Below are positions 17,803 to 26,964 of a DNA stretch of 64,000 nt, in pieces. The stretch is from an uncultured Acetatifactor sp. (GTDB lineage: Bacteria > Bacillota > Clostridia > Lachnospirales > Lachnospiraceae): the NCBI GenBank assembly GCA_947625255.1, contig CANQNT010000007.1, positions 1 to 64,000 of the forward strand. The letters run 5' to 3'. Within the stretch, counting starts at the first letter, position 1, and each line of letters begins with the position of its first letter. Made by a program: the position numbers and the translations under genes. Under the pieces are notes generated by a model, which worked only from the letters and a program-made list of their open reading frames with translations, was not told the origin of the DNA and made no database searches.

Positions 17803-19227
17803 CTATCCTGCCTTGCGGCAGCTCTGTTCCCCTTCTTCGGGGAAGTTTAAACGTGCGAATTCTCCATGAAGCTCCCTCGCCAGCCCATCATAGGCATGAC
17901 CGGCAGCTTCTTTTGTCTCATGGAGTCCTCCGTAATAGCGGACTCCGTCTTTCCATAGCACGGCAACGTACTTCTTAGCCCCTTTATGGTAGCTAACACC
18001 CTTGAGCCCGGTCGTGTTATTGTTCTGTAGCACTTTATTGCAGTTGTTGTCGCTCCATGTCGCCAGCCGGAGATTCTCCCTTCGGTTATCCGTCACATCC
18101 ATGTTGATATGGTCTATATATTCATCCTCGCCTGCATCAAACATGAGCCGCGTGAGCCGCACTGATTCTTCATCTGTGGTGACAGCATAGCCATCGTGGT
18201 TCAGCGTCCATTTGTGTTGCTCGACCAGTTCCAAATCCTCCGGGCTAAAAAGGAAGGTCTTGTCAACCGCTGTGTGATATTTGAAATAGTCTCCCATATT
18301 CTCAATCCAAGGCTCGACACAATGACCACAGGACTTACTTAATCCCCTGGTAAGACTTTGTATGGGAACAATGCTTTCATTCCCACACTCACATCTGACA
18401 CGGAACATCCAGCGATTATCGACGTGTTCAACAAATTCGACCACAGTCCATTTGCCATACTGTTTCCCAACTTCGCTCTGTGGGTCAAAAGATGAATACC
18501 GCAGGTGGCCGCAGGACTTCACCCAGCCGGTTTTCAAACTGTTCCTTCCGGCTATAATTTCTTTCCCACAACTGCATCTGCATTTATACTGGATTTCCCC
18601 ATAATCGTTTTTTCCTGCGTATTCCATTACGGTCAGCTCACCAAACTTCTGGCCTATCATATCGCTGTGATCGCATAGCTTAATGTGGCCGCAGGATTTT
18701 GTAACTCCGTTCCTCAAGGCATGTCTTCTAACAACCGTCTCTTCTCCGCAGCTACATTTGCAAAGGTATTGAATCTCGCCGTCGTCCGCTCTTTCTGCCA
18801 AGGATATAACTGTCAGTTCCCCAAACTGCTGCCCTATCAACTTCTCCGGGGCTTCCTTCCTGATGTGGCCGCAGCTAATCCGCTTTCCGCTTCTCAGCTC
18901 ACTGCCCCTAAAAAAGCACTCATTCCCACAACTGCACTTGCAGCGAAAGAGCTTCTCTCCACGTTCTACTTCGTCAGTCTGTTCAATTACCAGCAGTTCA
19001 CCTATCTGTCGGCCAATTAGTTCCTTTGGGTCTTTTTTGCTCAGATGCCCACAAGATTTTGTCTGACCGTGAAGTAAACAGCTTCGAACAACATCTTTCT
19101 CATTGCCACAGCTACATCGGCAGTGATATTTCCACTCGCCGCCTTTTGTCTTTCCTGCTGTATCAAGAACCGTCAGTTCTCCGAACTGCTGCCCTATGAT
19201 ATCCCTCTCATCGATTCTCCTGGACAC
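17803..19227 (-). CDS. HNH-AP2 homing endonuclease with five zinc-binding repeats
   Basis: 474 residues. Residues ~8-330 consist of five copies of a ~60-residue module: (I/V)G(Q/R/K)Q(F/I/Y)GELTV..., then CxCxCG..., ending SCGH. Each has four Cys/His likely to bind zinc and read DNA. The C-terminal ~150 residues carry an HNH domain (YIDHINMDVTDNRRENLRLA) and an AP2-type DNA-binding domain (TGLKGVSYHKGAKKYVAVLW). This is a free-standing homing endonuclease inserted in the late operon between the major tail protein and chaperone genes. GTG at 19227 is the start, with GGGGAGG upstream. Five tandem zinc modules is unusually many. Confidence 0.85.
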   Translation of the reverse strand: MSRRIDERDIIGQQFGELTVLDTAGKTKGGEWKYHCRCSCGNEKDVVRSCLLHGQTKSCGHLSKKDPKELIGRQIGELLVIEQTDEVERGEKLFRCKCSCGNECFFRGSELRSGKRISCGHIRKEAPEKLIGQQFGELTVISLAERADDGEIQYLCKCSCGEETVVRRHALRNGVTKSCGHIKLCDHSDMIGQKFGELTVMEYAGKNDYGEIQYKCRCSCGKEIIAGRNSLKTGWVKSCGHLRYSSFDPQSEVGKQYGKWTVVEFVEHVDNRWMFRVRCECGNESIVPIQSLTRGLSKSCGHCVEPWIENMGDYFKYHTAVDKTFLFSPEDLELVEQHKWTLNHDGYAVTTDEESVRLTRLMFDAGEDEYIDHINMDVTDNRRENLRLATWSDNNCNKVLQNNNTTGLKGVSYHKGAKKYVAVLWKDGVRYYGGLHETKEAAGHAYDGLARELHGEFARLNFPEEGEQSCRKAG

Positions 19228-19246
19228 ACGAACACCTCCCCAATGT

Positions 19247-19274
19247 AAAAGGCAGAGCCGGTTAAGACTCTGCC
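19247..19274 (-). terminator. Terminator after the major tail protein gene
   Basis: On the minus strand GGCAGAG pairs with CTCTGCC (19274-19251), followed by TTTTAC. It lies 24 bases after the major tail protein stop. In many siphophages a hairpin here gives extra tail-tube transcript by partial termination. The HNH gene starts just beyond it. Confidence 0.75.
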
Positions 19275-19297
19275 CTTCAGCAAATTATTCAGTTACA

Positions 19298-19906
19298 TCA
19301 GCCGTCCGCTTCCTCTGTGTCAGTCTCTGCCTCCGCCTCGCCCTGCGGCTCGTACACCTGCTCGAACCAGCTGTCGTACACATCATCGGATGTGGTTGAA
19401 GTGGTCTTTGCCTTGACATAACCGTTGATAAGCGGCATGGCAGTCAGACTGAGCGTATCCGTCTGCGGCTCCTTGGTATCCTCCACAGTGGACGTCTCCA
19501 TGGTCGGACGGGAACATACGCAATTGTAGAAAACATGGCGGACCTTATGCTGATCACCACTTATCTCAAACAATAGTGCAAAATGCTCAAGCTCCGGATC
19601 TTCGACCTCCGCCATAACCCCATTGCTGTCCAGTTCCTCATGCAGGATGTCCGTATAGAAATCCTCCGGAATCAAAGCCAGGGTCAAATCTCCTTCGTAG
19701 TTATTTGACGAAGACAGCAGGACGTAGATAGAATCGTCCGCGTAGAACGGTTCATTCTCTCCCTGCGGCTCCATCGACAGACTGACTGCACCTTTGAGAC
19801 GAACTGGAGTGGCGAATGTGGCTGCACCAGTGTCCTCGTCAAAGGTGATCTTGCTGTAATACGCATTTTTAATGCCAAATTTCACCTTGTTCTTCTTGTT
19901 AGCCAT
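19298..19906 (-). CDS. Major tail tube protein (phi13 family)
   Basis: 202 residues (KVKFGIKNAYYSKITFDEDTG, PVRLKGAVSLSMEPQGEN, FYADDSIYVLLSSSNNYEGDLTL split across the sequence). It matches the phi13-type major tail protein family, whose hexameric rings stack to form the tail tube. The last ~15 residues are acidic and low complexity. The gene lies between the tail terminator and the chaperones (with an HNH insertion), and a strong terminator follows it. Confidence 0.9.
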   Translation of the reverse strand: MANKKNKVKFGIKNAYYSKITFDEDTGAATFATPVRLKGAVSLSMEPQGENEPFYADDSIYVLLSSSNNYEGDLTLALIPEDFYTDILHEELDSNGVMAEVEDPELEHFALLFEISGDQHKVRHVFYNCVCSRPTMETSTVEDTKEPQTDTLSLTAMPLINGYVKAKTTSTTSDDVYDSWFEQVYEPQGEAEAETDTEEADG

Positions 19907-19959
19907 AATTCAAACCTAACCTTTCATAAAATTTTTCACTAAGCCAGAAAATCTGGCAG

Positions 19960-20277
19960 TTATATAACCATCGAGTACAAAACTTCATACAGTTTCTCGG
20001 ATTCAATCCAGACTTCTGTCTTCTCAAAATAGATTTCATGGTCGGTCAGGACTGTTTCCACAGCTTCCTCCAAATCCGGGTTCTTTTCGTCAGTGTACAG
20101 TTCGATGTCGAGAGCGTTGCTGCTGAAAAAAACCTTATTGTCCGCTCCGAATGGCAGCGAATTCGGATACAGGAAGCAGATAAAAGGCGGGTCTGGTGAC
20201 TCGCCCTCCGCAAAATGATGGTAGGCGAATGGGATGTCCATCTCCTCCACCATTGCAATCACTTCTTTGTGCGTCAT
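19960..20277 (-). CDS. Tail terminator / tail completion protein
   Basis: 105 residues (MTHKEVIAMVEEMDIPFAYH, DPPFICFLYPNSLPFGADN, VWIESEKLYEVLYSMVI). Size, fold pattern and position between the HK97 gp10-type protein and the major tail protein fit the tail terminator that caps the tube and joins it to the head connector. It starts two bases after the gp10-like stop, so the genes are coupled. Confidence 0.75.
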   Translation of the reverse strand: MTHKEVIAMVEEMDIPFAYHHFAEGESPDPPFICFLYPNSLPFGADNKVFFSSNALDIELYTDEKNPDLEEAVETVLTDHEIYFEKTEVWIESEKLYEVLYSMVI

Positions 20278-20278
20278 A

Positions 20279-20662
20279 TCATCCCTCCAATGCCTTCTGG
20301 ATCAGTTCCGTCAGCAGCTCCTCGCCCTCTTCCTCAGCCGGAGCAATATGTGGGAAAGCCCTCGCCCTGCCGCCGTTCCGAAGGGCGTGTCCCTTTTCCA
20401 GAAGGTGCGCCAGCTGATAGCGGTTCTTGGAATACACCGTCATCTGGATTGAGTCGGAACTTTCGGAGGTTGCCTTGGTCGCCCAGCTCTTTTTATAAGC
20501 ACCAGACTTCACAGGTGCGCCTGCCTGGATGCTTTCCTTCACAGACTTGGCTGTCTTTTTCACAGCCTCTTTCATGTCCTCTGTGGCAAGGTCAGCGTAC
20601 TCTTGAAGCTCCTCATTGATAGCATCTGCCATCTCGTCGATAGACACAGTCCTGTTTGACAT
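20279..20662 (-). CDS. HK97 gp10-like head-tail protein
   Basis: 127 residues with the family pattern: helical N-terminus, KESIQAGAPVKSGAYKKSW, then LAHLLEKGHALRNGGRARAFPHIAPA. HK97 gp10-type proteins take part in head-tail joining or early tail assembly. The ATG overlaps the preceding stop by one base, and the tail terminator follows directly. Assignment is firm at family level; its exact place in the virion is inferred from homologous gene order. Confidence 0.85.
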   Translation of the reverse strand: MSNRTVSIDEMADAINEELQEYADLATEDMKEAVKKTAKSVKESIQAGAPVKSGAYKKSWATKATSESSDSIQMTVYSKNRYQLAHLLEKGHALRNGGRARAFPHIAPAEEEGEELLTELIQKALEG

Positions 20663-21003
20663 CAGCTTTCCCTCCTCTCCTTCTCACAGGAGACCTTAAT
20701 GGACTCCCTTTGGTAGTTCATCATATCAACCGATGTGATATTGTAGACTTCCCCTCGGAAGCGAACACGATAGTGAGTGCTATCAATCACCGCCAGCTCC
20801 GAGCAGTAGCGGACAGTAAATACCAGGCCGCCATTGGTGACCGTGATCCCCGCCGCCTGCTGTTCTTTCTGCTGGTAGGATGAGGAACCTGCATAGGTGT
20901 AGCACGAGAAGTATTCCTCCCAGGTGTTCTTATGGTTGGCGTTCTCATCCACATAGGTCGTGTTCTTCTCGAAGGTGATCCGTTCATTTAGAAGCGAAAT
21001 CTT
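20662..21003 (-). CDS. Head closure / head-tail adaptor protein
   Basis: 113 residues beginning MKISLLNERITFEKNTTYVD, with later YNITSVDMMNYQRESIKVSCE. The pattern and position match the SPP1 gp16-like head closure family, which seals the connector after packaging. The ATG at 21003 is chosen because GAAGGGG precedes it and it lies five bases past the previous stop; the longer frame to 21033 overlaps that gene. It is followed immediately by the gp10-like gene. Confidence 0.8.
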   Translation of the reverse strand, partial: KISLLNERITFEKNTTYVDENANHKNTWEEYFSCYTYAGSSSYQQKEQQAAGITVTNGGLVFTVRYCSELAVIDSTHYRVRFRGEVYNITSVDMMNYQRESIKVSCEKERRES

Positions 21004-21007
21004 CATG

Positions 21008-21340
21008 TCAGAACACCCCTTCCCGGATGGCAAAGAGGAGGTTACGGAGCGTCATCACAAGGTCGTGATGGTCCGCTTCCTCCCGATGCTCGAACAGGTA
21101 TCCGGTCGCATACAGGATAGCCACTCGCATGACCTCCCGTATCCGTTCCAGCTCCTCATCGGTGTACATATCCTCGTCCTCGGTTTCGCCGGAGACCACA
21201 GACCACTTATCGGAATCCAGTCTCGCCACATCCGCACACAGGTGCTTGGCAGTGGAAAGGAGGACGCCGATTAAAGCGTCCTCATCGGAACTGTCAACCC
21301 GAAGGTAGGTCTTCGCCTCGCTCAAAGGAACTAAAACCAT
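21008..21340 (-). CDS. Head-tail connector protein (gp6-like)
   Basis: 110 residues starting MVLVPLSEAKTYLRVDSSDE and mainly helical. It resembles the phage gp6-like head-tail connector / DNA packaging family that forms a ring below the portal. An acidic loop (TEDEDMYTDEELERIREV) lies in the middle. It sits directly after the capsid gene and before head closure, the standard order. Confidence 0.8.
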   Translation of the reverse strand: MVLVPLSEAKTYLRVDSSDEDALIGVLLSTAKHLCADVARLDSDKWSVVSGETEDEDMYTDEELERIREVMRVAILYATGYLFEHREEADHHDLVMTLRNLLFAIREGVF

Positions 21341-21364
21341 GTGGCATCCTCCTCCCCGTTAAAA

Positions 21365-22570
21365 TCAGGCACCGGCAGCCATCTGAAGGACCTGCACCGC
21401 TTCCGGCAGGATGAGCTTGCCGTCCACACGCTGGGTGGTCAGGAAACCGACCTGGTCAGTGCGGGCATACAGCTCGTTCAGACGGCGGAAGGTGCGGCCA
21501 ACACGGTCGGCAATCCAGTAGTAGCTCATGTCGCCAAAGAGCATGACCTTATTGCCCGCTTCAACAGCAGGCATGAAAGAGGATGTCTTCAGCGGACGGT
21601 TGAGCAGAGTATCCGGCTCCGCGATGCCAAGACCCGGCTTCCAGATATAGTTGTCGTTGGCGTCCTTGATGGTCATCAGCTGCAGCACCAGCGCCTCGTT
21701 GCACAGGAAGGTCGCCTTCTTGCGATACGGACTCTTCAGCGAGTAATACAGTTTGTACAGCTCGTCAAAGGTCACGGCAGTCTGACTGTCTGCGGTCACA
21801 CCGACCTGTGCGCCAGCATCATCCAGGATACCTAGCGGCTTTCCGATCCCGTCGCCGTTGATAAAAGCATCCTCTTCCGCATTGCCCATGGTGACACCGA
21901 AACGACGGGAGATATACGCCGCCAGGTCGAAAGCGGAATCGTGCAGCAGCTCGTTCGAGATTTTAATCATCGTGCCGAGCTTGTAAGCGGAAAGCGTGGT
22001 CTGACCGAAGGTCATCGTGGTTTCCGGAATCTCTTCGCCCTCATCGATCCACGACGCCATGCCGGTCTCTTCCGCAATCGGAATCTTGCGGGTGCCGCTG
22101 CTGGTGTGGATGACATGTGCCATGCCGCGGAAGATGTTGTTCTCTTCCAGTGCCTCGATTAGCTGTCTTTCAAAGTCATCCGGGACAGTATACCCACCTT
22201 CGGTATCCACACCGATGGAAAGGGCGTTCTGGATTGCACCGTAGTCACCGCGCATGCGGATCATATTCCAGAATGCCTCGGAATACTCCGGGGTGGCGGT
22301 CGCCTTGGTGGAAGCCGGCTTCACATCCGCCTTCGGCTTGCCGGTCACAGGGGTCGTGGTCGGAGCCTTCAGCTGTGCCTCGAATGCCTCCTGCTCCTCC
22401 AGGCGGGAAATCTCGTCACCGAGGGCTTTCACCTCGCCCGCCATCTTGTTGTACTGTTCCACGGCATCAGAAGCCACAAGGCCGTTCTCGCTGCGGTGCT
22501 CTTCGAGAAACTTCTTCGTCTGCTCCCACAGCTGGGCGCGCTTGCTTCTCAGTTCAAGAATCTTACTCAT
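21365..22570 (-). CDS. Major capsid protein, HK97 fold
   Basis: 401 residues. The first ~110 residues are a coiled-coil scaffold-like delta domain (LRSKRAQLWEQTKKFLEEH, then a Pro/Thr/Lys-rich linker), probably removed by the upstream ClpP-type protease. The rest has typical HK97 features: GGYTVPDDFERQLIEALEE, MASWIDEGEEIPETTMTF, YISRRFGVTMGNAEEDAFI, KPLGILDDAG. The ATG at 22570 has GGAGG eight bases upstream; the five-residue extension is rejected. Confidence 0.95.
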   Translation of the reverse strand: MSKILELRSKRAQLWEQTKKFLEEHRSENGLVASDAVEQYNKMAGEVKALGDEISRLEEQEAFEAQLKAPTTTPVTGKPKADVKPASTKATATPEYSEAFWNMIRMRGDYGAIQNALSIGVDTEGGYTVPDDFERQLIEALEENNIFRGMAHVIHTSSGTRKIPIAEETGMASWIDEGEEIPETTMTFGQTTLSAYKLGTMIKISNELLHDSAFDLAAYISRRFGVTMGNAEEDAFINGDGIGKPLGILDDAGAQVGVTADSQTAVTFDELYKLYYSLKSPYRKKATFLCNEALVLQLMTIKDANDNYIWKPGLGIAEPDTLLNRPLKTSSFMPAVEAGNKVMLFGDMSYYWIADRVGRTFRRLNELYARTDQVGFLTTQRVDGKLILPEAVQVLQMAAGA

Positions 22571-22630
22571 AGTCAAATCCTCCATAAAAATTTAGTGTAG
22601 TGTGTTTACGGGTATAAAAAGAGCCGGGGT

Positions 22631-23485
22631 TCATCGTAAGAACTCCAGCTGCTTTTCCAAAATGGGGTACGGTACGCTCCCGTCCTCGGTCGTGCCGTCC
22701 ATGCCGATGACCGGCTGCGGCGGCGCTGTGTCTGCTGGCGGCTCTGCACCAGCCGGCGGCTCGTCTTTCACAGGCTCAGTCTGTGCTTCATCCGTGACTC
22801 CGAGGCGGTTCATGATCATCCGGTCCATAAGGCGTGTGGAATAAAGGTGTACACCTTTTTTCTCATCATCATCGTCCTCATCCTCATCCGGCTCATCTTC
22901 GTCCGGGTTATCCGGCTTCTCCTCCTCTTCCTCCGGCTTCTCTTCCGCAGTAAAGAGGATTTCATCACAGAAACCCAGCTTGAACGCTTCCTTGGCATCC
23001 AGCCATGTCTCATTAGACATCAGCGTGGAGATTTTGTTCCTGGAAAGGCCGCTCTTGGCGTGGTAAGCGTTCACAATGGATTCCTTGACTGCGTCCAGCG
23101 TTTCAATCGCTTTCTGCATATCCCTGGTGTTGCCCATGGCGACTGTAGCCGGGTCGTGCAGCATGAGCATTGCTACGGGGGACATCAAAACCGTATCCCC
23201 GGACATTGCCACCACGGAAGCGGCAGACGCGGCAATCGCATCAATCTTGACGGTCACCTTGCCCTTGTAGTCACGGAGCATGGTGTAAATCTCAGCCGCC
23301 GCAAACACGGAGCCGCCGGGACTGTTGATCCAGACCGTGATGTCGCCCTCTCCGGATTCCAGCTCACTCCGGAACCATGCCGGGGTCACGGAGTCGCCCC
23401 AGACATCATCGGAGTCGATGGGTCCTTCCAGACGCAGGGTCCTTTCTCCTGCGTCATCCGTGACCCAGTTCCAAAACTTCTTCAT
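22631..23485 (-). CDS. Prohead protease, ClpP-type serine protease
   Basis: 284 residues. Residues ~15-200 form a ClpP-like fold: GDITVWINSPGGSVFAA, the nucleophile Ser in AIAASAASVVAM, and His in MLMLHDPATV. This type matures the capsid by cutting the delta domain. A very acidic Glu/Asp linker (about residues 185-215) and a C-terminal extension with Pro/Ala-rich sequence follow. That extension might act in scaffolding. The ATG overlaps the portal stop by four bases. Confidence 0.9.
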   Translation of the reverse strand: MKKFWNWVTDDAGERTLRLEGPIDSDDVWGDSVTPAWFRSELESGEGDITVWINSPGGSVFAAAEIYTMLRDYKGKVTVKIDAIAASAASVVAMSGDTVLMSPVAMLMLHDPATVAMGNTRDMQKAIETLDAVKESIVNAYHAKSGLSRNKISTLMSNETWLDAKEAFKLGFCDEILFTAEEKPEEEEEKPDNPDEDEPDEDEDDDDEKKGVHLYSTRLMDRMIMNRLGVTDEAQTEPVKDEPPAGAEPPADTAPPQPVIGMDGTTEDGSVPYPILEKQLEFLR

Positions 23486-24885
23486 GAAATAGTTCTCCTT
23501 CCTTTTCGCCTGTTCTCACTCAGCTGATTCTCACTGTCGCCTTCGGATTCTTTCTCCTCCGGCTGTTCTTCTTCCTCGTCCGGCTCGTCCTGCTTCGGAG
23601 GCGTGCCCTCGGTGTTCACACCGTAGGCGGAACCCGCATCCTTGAGCTTTGTATAGCTGCCGTTCAAATAATAATCATCCCCTCCGTCTTCTGCCGGGAT
23701 AGGATTCATATTTTCTAAACGGCGGATTTCATTGGGAGACATGAACCCATTGGAAAACGCAATGGAGTATCCGTTCATACGGGACTGATAGTCACCTCTG
23801 AGCAGCCCGTCCACGTTGAACTTCGGGAAGTAAATATCCTGCTCTTCTTCGAGCAGCAGGTCTTTGATGATTGCCTGCTCCCACCGCACAATCCATGGCG
23901 TGATGGAGTGCTGCACAAAGTCAATCCCCTGATGCTCGATATTGGAAAAGGTGGCGTGTTCCAGGCTCTGCACGAGGTGCGGAGGCACACGGAAGATACG
24001 GCATATCTCCTCAACTGAGAATTTGCGTGTCTCAAGGAACTGGCTGTCCTCCGGCGGAAGGCTGATAGCCTGGTACTTCATCCCCTCTTCGAGGATTGCC
24101 ACACGATGGGCGTTGGAAGCACCGCCGTATACGCTCTCCCAGGCATCTCTCACCTTCTCCGGATTCTTCAGAACACTGGGGTGCTCCAGCACTCCGCTTG
24201 GCTGTGCGCCATTGCGGAAGAACGCAGAGCCGTATTTCTCCACAGCAATCGCAGAGCCGAGCGCGTTCTTCATCATGCCGATGGGTGAGAAGCCGACCAG
24301 ACCGTTAAAGCCGAGGCCGGGGATGTGCAGGACTTCTTCCCGCTTGAAGTAGTAGTCCTTGCCTGTCTCACCGGCTTTGTCATCCTCATAGGCGTGGTAG
24401 ATATAGTAAATCTGACCGCTTTCATCACGGTCAATCTCCACGTTCTGGGGGATCATCGGATAAAGGCCGAGGATTTCATTTTTCCCGTCCCGGACTATCT
24501 GCGCATAGGCATTGCCCCACAGCAGGAGGTGCGTCATCATGCACTCGCGGAATGAAAAGCTCGTCATTTCGCTATTGACCTGCCGGTAAAGAATCTTATA
24601 CAGCGGATGGTCCATTGCTTTCTCTTTGCCATCCTCCCCCTGGTAGCGGTAAAGGTGCAGCGGCAGGCTTGCCACCGTCTCCGCCAGGAGCCGCACACAG
24701 GCATACACCGTTGCGATTTGAAGCGAGGACTTCTCGTCCACCCTCTCACCGCTGTCCGCCCTGCCGAACATGAATGTCTGACCGCTGTCGCGGACATTGT
24801 CCTGGATATCAGGAATCTCCGGCTTTGCTTCCACAGGAGCATCCCTCGGCTTGCCTCCAATGCCCAGCCATTCAAATAATCCCAT
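23482..24885 (-). CDS. Portal protein, HK97 type
   Basis: 467 residues with the HK97 portal pattern: QIATVYACVRLLAETVASLP, MDHPLYKILYRQVN, LLLWGNAYAQIVRD, FSPIGMMKNALGSAIAVEKY, FSVEEICRIFRVPPHLV. It forms the dodecameric DNA channel and the terminase docking site. The C-terminal ~45 residues are polar and acidic. The start has AGGAAGGAG upstream, overlapping the stop region of a 57-residue gene. Confidence 0.93.
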   Translation of the reverse strand: MGLFEWLGIGGKPRDAPVEAKPEIPDIQDNVRDSGQTFMFGRADSGERVDEKSSLQIATVYACVRLLAETVASLPLHLYRYQGEDGKEKAMDHPLYKILYRQVNSEMTSFSFRECMMTHLLLWGNAYAQIVRDGKNEILGLYPMIPQNVEIDRDESGQIYYIYHAYEDDKAGETGKDYYFKREEVLHIPGLGFNGLVGFSPIGMMKNALGSAIAVEKYGSAFFRNGAQPSGVLEHPSVLKNPEKVRDAWESVYGGASNAHRVAILEEGMKYQAISLPPEDSQFLETRKFSVEEICRIFRVPPHLVQSLEHATFSNIEHQGIDFVQHSITPWIVRWEQAIIKDLLLEEEQDIYFPKFNVDGLLRGDYQSRMNGYSIAFSNGFMSPNEIRRLENMNPIPAEDGGDDYYLNGSYTKLKDAGSAYGVNTEGTPPKQDEPDEEEEQPEEKESEGDSENQLSENRRKGRRTIS

Positions 24886-24888
24886 ACG

Positions 24889-25062
24889 CTACTCCTTCCT
24901 AAAGGTCTTTTTATTCCCTCTATCATCCTCAATCGTGACTTCGCTGCCGGTCATGAACCAGCACTTCTGCGAAGCCCATACCGTGTCGATCGTGGTGTTC
25001 TCATTGCCCGTCACCGCATAGGAGCGGTAATTATGTGTGACGGAAAAAATCCTCTCCTTCAT
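24889..25062 (-). CDS. Small protein between terminase and portal
   Basis: 57 residues beginning MKERIFSVTHNYRSYAVTG and ending DDRGNKKTFRKE, too short for many gene callers. The ATG overlaps the preceding stop as ATGA, and GGAGG lies upstream, so translation is well supported. It is probably beta-rich, with WASQKCWFMTG in the middle. No family is recognised. The gap of only three bases to the portal start places it in the packaging operon. Confidence 0.75.
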   Translation of the reverse strand: MKERIFSVTHNYRSYAVTGNENTTIDTVWASQKCWFMTGSEVTIEDDRGNKKTFRKE

Positions 25063-25331
25063 GACTCATACCTCCCTGCGGTTTCCTCGCTGAACTTCTT
25101 AAATGCCGCCTCGACATCCTTTTTCAAGTCCGCGCACACGGCATAATCACCGAGGTTGTACAGCATCCCCTTGAGCCTTGCCTCGCCATGGTAGGTGTCC
25201 ACACCCAGTTCGTCTTCATAGAGGTAGCCATCCTCCATTCGAACCTGCATGTTACCAAAACCGCCCTCAACCAAATCACCAAGCCACTCGTGCAGATCCT
25301 TCACCGTCATAATTCTGTTCTCTTCGCTCAT
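25059..25331 (-). CDS. Hypothetical protein, packaging operon
   Basis: 90 residues (MSEENRIMTVKDLHEWLGDLV, MEDGYLYEDELGVDTYHGEA), mixed helix and strand, no membrane segment and no recognised motif. It lies ten bases after the large terminase and overlaps the next small gene by four bases. Expression with the packaging genes is clear from the arrangement; function is not. Confidence 0.65.
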   Translation of the reverse strand: MSEENRIMTVKDLHEWLGDLVEGGFGNMQVRMEDGYLYEDELGVDTYHGEARLKGMLYNLGDYAVCADLKKDVEAAFKKFSEETAGRYES

Positions 25332-25341
25332 GTCCTCCTCC

Positions 25342-26964
25342 TTAAATCACAAACAATTCTCTTGAATCATATATGCTGCTGGTATCCTCATGCCGGAGAC
25401 AGCGGTCAAGCGCCATGATTGCCGCGACGATACCGTCTATCTTTTCCGCTGACTTTGCCTTGGTCGGCTTGACGTTGCCGGCCGCGTCTGTTTCCACCAC
25501 GACATTTCCTGCCATCCAGCGTAGGACGGGGTGACCGCCGTGTACAATCTGCCCCTGCATCAGAAGCTCATAGAACTTCTTCGTAGGCGGGGACATGTCT
25601 TTCATTCCCTGCCCGAATTGTGCAAGCGAGAACCCCTCACGGTCTAAATGCTGCGTCATTTCAACAGCACCCCAGCGGTCAAACGCAATCTCCTTGATGT
25701 GGTACTTCTTCCCAAGCTCATCTATATAATTTTCGATGAACTCATAATCAATCACGTTCCCTTCGGTCGCGAGCAGGTATCCCTGCTGCACCCACACATC
25801 ATATGGGATCGATGCTCTCCGCACACGCTGTAGTATCGTCTCCCTGGGAATCCACATAAACGGCACCATGATATACTTCTCGTCCGGTGTCCTTGGCGGG
25901 AACATCAGGACAAATGCCGTGATGTCATCGGAGCTGGAAAGGTCAAGTCCGGCATAACACTCGCGCCCTTCCAGCGCCCTCATGTCAATCGGATCATCCC
26001 CCAGGTCGTAGATATGCTCAGGAATCCAGCGGACCGTGGAAGCAACCCACTGGTCTAACCGCAGCTGGCGGAACAGATTCTCCTCCGCAGGGTTCTCTTT
26101 GGCATCCCGGAAAGCATCCCGCATACGGTCGACCGGGATTGTGATATCCAGCGAGGGGTTGCATTCATACCAGTTCTTTTCGTCCGACCAGTCGGCATCA
26201 TCCGGCAGGCCGAAAATCACGGGATAAAAGGAACTGTCCACGCGCCTCCCGTCCAGGATGTCCCTCGCCTTTGTGTGTACCTCAAAACAGATGCTGTTCC
26301 TGTCTGTGCCCGAGGTGGTTATGATAAACGAGAGCGGGTTCTGCCTCGCGTCCGACGCGCCTTTCGTAAGGACATCGTACAAAGCCCTGGTCGGCAATGC
26401 ATGGAGCTCGTCAAACACAAGCCCGGAAACATTTAATCCGTGCTTCGTCGCCACCTCCGCACTCAATACTTGATAGAAACCATTGTTCGTATAGTTGACC
26501 AGCCGCTTGCCCGCCGCCAGTATCTTGCTCCGTTTCAGCAGGGCCGGATTCTGCTCCACCATTTTTCTGGAGACCTCAAAAACGATGCTGGCCTGCATAC
26601 GGTCTGACGCAGCGCCATATACCTCCGGCGAAGCCTCCCCGTCCGCATACAGCAGATACAGGGCAATCGCCGCAGCAAGCTCACTCTTGCCGTTCTTTTT
26701 GGGGATTTCCACATAAGCAGTACGGAACTGCCTCGTGCCATCCTCTTTCACGACTCCGAAGATGTCCCTCACAAGCTGCTCCTGCCACGGAAGCAGCCAG
26801 AACTTATGCCCCGCCCACTTCGATTTTGTGTGCGAGAGCTGCTCGATAAAGTTCACAGCCCTGTCTGCTTTCTTCTTGTCATAATGAGATGTTTCCAACA
26901 TGAACTTTGTCGGCTGGTAGTCATTCAGCTTAGGGTAATTCATTGGCCTTGTCTCTGCCTGCAT
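25342..26964 (-). CDS. Terminase large subunit
   Basis: 540 residues, DNA-packaging motor and nuclease. The ATPase has a Walker A-like PKKNGKSELAAAIALYL and a Walker B LVFDELHALP. The C-terminal nuclease domain contains AGLDLSSSDDITAFVLMF and later acidic residues (AFDRWGAVEM, KIDGIVAAIMALD) that would bind metal. It matches the Terminase_1 family that pairs with P27-type small subunits. The ATG overlaps the small-subunit stop by one base. Confidence 0.95.
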   Translation of the reverse strand: MQAETRPMNYPKLNDYQPTKFMLETSHYDKKKADRAVNFIEQLSHTKSKWAGHKFWLLPWQEQLVRDIFGVVKEDGTRQFRTAYVEIPKKNGKSELAAAIALYLLYADGEASPEVYGAASDRMQASIVFEVSRKMVEQNPALLKRSKILAAGKRLVNYTNNGFYQVLSAEVATKHGLNVSGLVFDELHALPTRALYDVLTKGASDARQNPLSFIITTSGTDRNSICFEVHTKARDILDGRRVDSSFYPVIFGLPDDADWSDEKNWYECNPSLDITIPVDRMRDAFRDAKENPAEENLFRQLRLDQWVASTVRWIPEHIYDLGDDPIDMRALEGRECYAGLDLSSSDDITAFVLMFPPRTPDEKYIMVPFMWIPRETILQRVRRASIPYDVWVQQGYLLATEGNVIDYEFIENYIDELGKKYHIKEIAFDRWGAVEMTQHLDREGFSLAQFGQGMKDMSPPTKKFYELLMQGQIVHGGHPVLRWMAGNVVVETDAAGNVKPTKAKSAEKIDGIVAAIMALDRCLRHEDTSSIYDSRELFVI

